Assembly: GCF_010389155.1 (NCBI RefSeq)
Contig: NC_057767.1
Location: 9,407,765-9,471,764 of the forward strand
DNA length: 64,000 nt
From: Erigeron canadensis
Lineage: Eukaryota > Streptophyta > Magnoliopsida > Asterales > Asteraceae
Direction of reading: 5' to 3'
Positions 60,164-64,000 of this stretch are shown piece by piece (within the stretch, counting starts at the first letter, position 1; every line of letters begins with the position of its first letter). A program made the position numbers and the translations under genes. The notes under the pieces are model-generated. The model had not been told where the DNA came from, ran no database searches, and saw only the letters and a list, made by a program, of their open reading frames with translations.

Positions 60164-62408
60164 TTCCTAAAATTTTCCGTCAATTCACCATTGACCGAAC
60201 CATGTATGATCGTGCTCTGCAAATAGGAACATATTTAAAGGAGGCTGATCAACACACATTTTAAACCATTAATATGCTAAACCAACATTCTAAACAGGAA
60301 AAGAGATGTTGACTAAAGGAGTCAAAGCTGCAACATGGACACTAAGGATAACTAAATCAAATCAGACAAAAACACAAAATATGCATGCAGTTAAAAGACC
60401 TACATCCATGATCATAAAATTAATTTTTCTAATTAACTTCAACTTTTTGAGTATTAAAATTTGACTCTTTGAGTATTAAAATTTTATGGCACTATACTAG
60501 ACCATGTGTAATTAGTAATTACCCTCATCCCTCATTACCGAAGATATATCAAAACAACATATTGTTACCGTGATCATCCATTATAAAAGATCCAAAATTT
60601 ATTACTTTCACAAATCAAAGTTCAAAACTTTTTAATTAATTTCATCTCATGACTAATATCACAAATTAATTCTACAGTCATATGCGAGGTATCTTAGTAT
60701 ATACTATTTTAATATAAAATTATACGATGTAACTAAGTAACTAACCCAATAATACATATAAAAACAATTATGAACTTTCATGTCCCCTGTACTTATAAAA
60801 GGTGCATGCCCCAATCCAAATCAAAAACATACTGAAGCACAAAGTAATACTATCATATATCACTACCAATAAAAGAATGCCCAAAGTTCGAAATGATATA
60901 TTTGATATTTTAGTAGCCTCTTATCATTGAATCCTCGAGTATCATGCGAAAACCTCATCATATCCATTTAATTTAAATTTTAACTAAAACTTTATTGTGA
61001 TCAAGTAAATAACCTCCTGACCTTACAGTGTGGAATCACCACAATATCATTTGTTCAGCCTATCTTTAGTTGTTTTTCATGGACTCGTCGACAGTTGCAA
61101 AAACCATAGTCTAATGATTATACTCAATATATATGCAAACTTTATAATCAAAATCAAAACGAAAAACATAATCAAAACAAACTTTATATACTATCATTTA
61201 CTGGTAAACATACAAACATATATGCTTATACGATTTAAATATAAAATCATATAGTGTAACTAAGTAACTAATGCAATAATACATATAAAAATAATTATGA
61301 ACTTTCATGTCCCCGAACATTAATCAAATTAAACCAAGCAATTATCTCATATAAAAACATAAATATCAATTTCAAATAAACAAATTTTATATCAAATAAA
61401 TATATAATTTTTATGTATATATACATTCGATCTATGGGAATATAGTAGAGAAAATGTTAAAAAATTTTAAAAATACATATCAATTCATCAATAAAGACCA
61501 TCTCGAATGTTTTTTTTTTCAGGTTACGTTTTTCCATTTCGAAACAACCCAACATGCACAATACGGAGTCGTAGGTGATGGTTAACATGTGTTGGCTTAG
61601 GATCTTCAAGATGAACTAACGTGACTTTATTTTTTGTAGTTGGAGAATAAGTCGTAGTGAACCTATAATAGACAACAAACTAAATTAAAAAAAATAACTT
61701 AAGAATTCAATGTTAAATAATAATGATTAAACATGAACTAAATATACAAAATAAAAAAGAACCTATAATGGATAATAAACTAAATTAACAATAATAACAT
61801 AAGAATTCAGTGTCAAATGATAATGATTAAACATGAACTAAATATACAAAATAAAAAAAACCCTTTTGTCGTAGTTTTTTTTTTAAGATATATGAGGGTT
61901 TTTTCCGAGGTTGTATCTATATAAAAAATGTTGGAGAGTTTTAAGAAAAAAAATATGTTTTTTTTATTTTTAATTAATTATAAGGTCAACCCCTATCAAA
62001 TGTTTAGTTAAAAAAATAGAGGATTAATTAGGAGGAAGAATTAGGCTAAAGGAGGGAGATTAAAGTGTACTCCCAATCCCCTTTTTAGTTACATTATAGA
62101 TAGATTATGGAAGATTAGTATTTTATATCCTTAAATACCAATATCAAATACATGTAATGTTTCATTTTTATTTTAATACAAAAAATCAATCGATATATAT
62201 AGTTAATCCGTACATTATACGGGTATTAAAACTAATAATAGAATATAAAAAAACATAACTTATTTTTTAAAGTTAATATATAAAACCTTATCATAAATAC
62301 ACATAAATAATATTTTATCCATCTTATTTAAAGTGTACAAGTTTGATTCCTTGAGTCCCTTGCCTTCGACTTTTGATTGTAAATTTCTTTTTTTATATTA
62401 TATATTTT
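60164..62408. other. AT-rich intergenic DNA with a Helitron-like 3' end
   Basis: A hairpin ccgta-cattat-acggg (62208-62223), then eight bases and CTAA before T (62232-62235) resembles a Helitron 3' terminus. A catgaactaaatatacaaaat block occurs twice (about 61731 and 61832), as does an ataaaaacaattatgaactttcatgtcccc block (about 60758 and 61285, with small changes). No gene seen. Confidence 0.45.
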
Positions 62409-62409
62409 T

Positions 62410-62687
62410 TAAGGTGAATATCGCTGGAAATTGCGTATCGAGATTCGATAGCGAGAGGTTTAATATACGTTGTCTTAACTAGGTTTGCGTTAAAGAGTTC
62501 CCTCAAAGTAGAATTGCTTATTTCAAAATACTCGATGGGTGGAAAACTCCTACTAATCCACCCGAAGGCACGACAAATGTATATCCAAGCTAAGTCTTCA
62601 TTAAGGGACTTCCTATGTTCTCTTCAAGGCTTAAAAACAAGACCCCGTGAATAGGAGACAACCTTTCAACCATTAAGCTAATGCTCA
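62410..62687 (-). mobile_element. tRNA-type SINE-like element, copy 2
   Basis: Second copy of the 44416-44726 family. The minus-strand head ttagcttaatggttgaaag resembles tRNA box A and the gtcttgtttttaagcc segment a decayed box B about 25 bp later. The body shares gggacttcctatg and gcttatttcaaa with copy 1, and the tail is ccttaaaaaata. No clear TSD. Confidence 0.5.
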
Positions 62688-62699
62688 AGGACTTAATAA

Positions 62700-62967
62700 T
62701 ATGATTAAGAAGCTCATTAAAAAACTTAATTTATTAGTATTATATAATATTTGATAAAATAACATCATTAAGAAACTCATTCAAAACTTAATTTATTCAC
62801 ATATATTTCATACCAAATGTATAATAATAGAAACAAAATATAGAATGAATCAGAATCACTATATATGTATCTATATATATACGAGTATATATGTTGGCTA
62901 GCTACAAATAGTCCTTGTGATTACCCAAACTCACCCACCCACACGCCCATATATATACAAGTTTGCA
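62700..62967 (+). promoter_or_regulatory. promoter and leader of the FPS-family gene
   Basis: A TATA-rich segment (ctatatatatacgag, about 62871-62886) lies about 90 bp before the ATG, followed by a CA-rich leader (caaactcacccacccacacg). No upstream ATG intervenes in the leader. A SINE-like element ends just upstream at 62687. Confidence 0.4.
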
Positions 62968-64000
62968 ATGAGCAGCAGTATTGATACGAAATCCAAATTC
63001 ATGCAAGTTTATGAAATTCTTAAATTTGAGCTAATCCACGATCCTTGTTTTGAGTTTGATCATGATTCTCGTCAATGGGTTGACCAGGTACGTAACATTT
63101 TTTTACATTTCAACTACTTATATATAGACGTTTGTGTATATCTACGAACACAACGATATGTCCAGTCCGAGCCTGATGGTATTTGGTGAGTCGGGATGTA
63201 GTAGTCATACCTCTAAGAAGCGACAGAGAGACTTCAGTCATGTGTTTGCTCGATTTAAAATACTCAATATGTTATTGTTCTTGAGTTTATTTTAGAATAT
63301 GAAAAAGAAAGGTAGTGATAAGATTTCAAACCATGTTGTGTTCTAAAGTTTTTTTTATAAAAAATAAATAAAGTGCTTTTAAACATATTTCTTTCATTCC
63401 AAAAGATGAGGCCTAATTATGTGTTTCTGCTTATTTTATGCAGATGCTTGACTACAATGTACCTAGAGGTAATTCTGTCTCCTCAGTGTTCTGTACTTCT
63501 TTTCCTCAGTGTTGCAAAATGAAAATATGGACCGATACAGACTCAATTTCTGTAATTCTGTCTTACGAATGTATTCAGGAAAGTTGAACAGAGGCCTCTC
63601 TGTTGTCGACAGCTACAAGTTACTAAAAGGAGAAGAACTGACAGAAGATGAATTTTTTCTTGCATGTGCCCTTGGTTGGTGCATTGAATGGGTACTAAGA
63701 ACAAAAATGCCGAAATCCATTTGCATCGTTGATACTCATTAACCATCCGTGATGTTTATGCTTGCAGCTTATCGCGTATGCTATGGTACTTGATGACATT
63801 ATCGATGAGTCCCATACTCGTAGAGGTCAACCCTGTTGGTTCAGATTACCCAAGGTATGAAATGAAACGATAGCGGAAACTATATATTCTGGTTGGTGAT
63901 TGAGAATGGTGTATGTTAACTATTAAGTCTACTAAAATTTCCTCCTAGGTTGGTATGATCGCTGTAAATGATGGACTTGTTCTTCGGAATCATATTGCTA
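62968..64000 (+). CDS. farnesyl diphosphate synthase-family isoprenyl diphosphate synthase, 5' part
   Basis: Exons 62968-63087, 63444-63468, 63579-63691, 63768-63854 and 63949 to beyond the window, all GT-AG and in frame, give the first 132 residues. The sequence begins [19 protein letters not shown], reads [23 protein letters not shown] and [21 protein letters not shown], and matches plant FPS throughout; exon sizes also match. Such enzymes condense IPP with DMAPP/GPP to make FPP for sesquiterpenes, sterols and prenylation. Present: the first aspartate-rich motif DDIID and the RRG that follows. Odd features: the residue four before the motif is Ala (AYAMVLDD) where FPS has Phe (AYFLVLDD), with Ile for Gln two residues before Ala-Tyr; PRGKLNRG replaces PGGKLNRG. 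In avian FPS the equivalent Phe sets product length. Asteraceae also have FPS-derived irregular enzymes (chrysanthemyl diphosphate synthase type), so product identity is open. The second aspartate motif is outside the window. Confidence 0.9.

Noticed and set aside
63509..63746. Plus 77-codon frame and minus 67-codon frame over FPS exon 3
   Set aside because: The plus frame reads exon 3 plus parts of both introns, and the minus frame is its shadow; the spliced model explains the coding part.

Overview
The window is nuclear DNA from a flowering plant, most likely Asteraceae. It is AT-rich, its genes have GT-AG introns, and most of its length is nested transposable elements. The lineage guess rests on the 3'-terminal gene, a farnesyl diphosphate synthase (FPS)-family sequence that reads like the FPS-type enzymes of Anthemideae (Tanacetum, Artemisia, Chrysanthemum). 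That placement is inference. Nothing bacterial, organellar-genomic or CRISPR-like is present.

Three host genes are supported. (1) A plus-strand two-exon gene (12323-14362) with a leader intron encodes a 314-residue tail-anchored-looking protein of the plant family carrying the legacy name 'erythronate-4-phosphate dehydrogenase family' (Arabidopsis At1g01500 type). (2) A minus-strand five-exon gene (16898-15264), convergent with the first, encodes a complete 295-residue Sec14/CRAL-TRIO lipid-transfer protein. (3) At the right edge (62968 to beyond 64000) are the first five exons of an FPS-family gene whose residue just before the first aspartate-rich motif is unusual for a farnesyl diphosphate synthase.

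The rest is a stack of transposons. 3.4-7.8 kb: a minus-strand Helitron remnant with a replication-protein-A-like gene. 10.2-10.9, 45.6, 47.0, 47.6, 52.9 and 62.2 kb: other Helitron-like 3' ends. 18.7-28.9 kb: a large Mutator-like element that has captured gene pieces (one a poly(A)-polymerase-like nucleotidyltransferase with frameshifts); inside it lies a hairpin-rich satellite of telomere-like CCCTAAA motifs, split by an LTR. 31.2-40.0 kb: a complete, young, coding-dead Ty3/gypsy element with near-identical 2.4-kb LTRs, PBS, PPT and a 5-bp TSD, itself inserted in an older LTR that resumes at 40.0-43.3 kb. 47.9-51.8 kb: a fold-back element, a Mutator-type MITE with perfect 9-bp TSD, a CACTA-like MITE, a Stowaway MITE and a microsatellite-flanked repeat. 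54.7-60.2 kb: a second Pack-MULE, carrying a broken SAC phosphoinositide-phosphatase exon, interrupted by an LTR insertion whose two ends come from different LTR families but share one TSD.

The genes do not form a functional unit; this is a gene-poor, transposon-dense plant region. The points most worth checking are the altered FPS-like enzyme, the chimeric LTR insertion, the two gene-capturing MULEs, the palindrome arrays in one LTR family and the hairpin satellite. All similarities and divergences were judged by eye.
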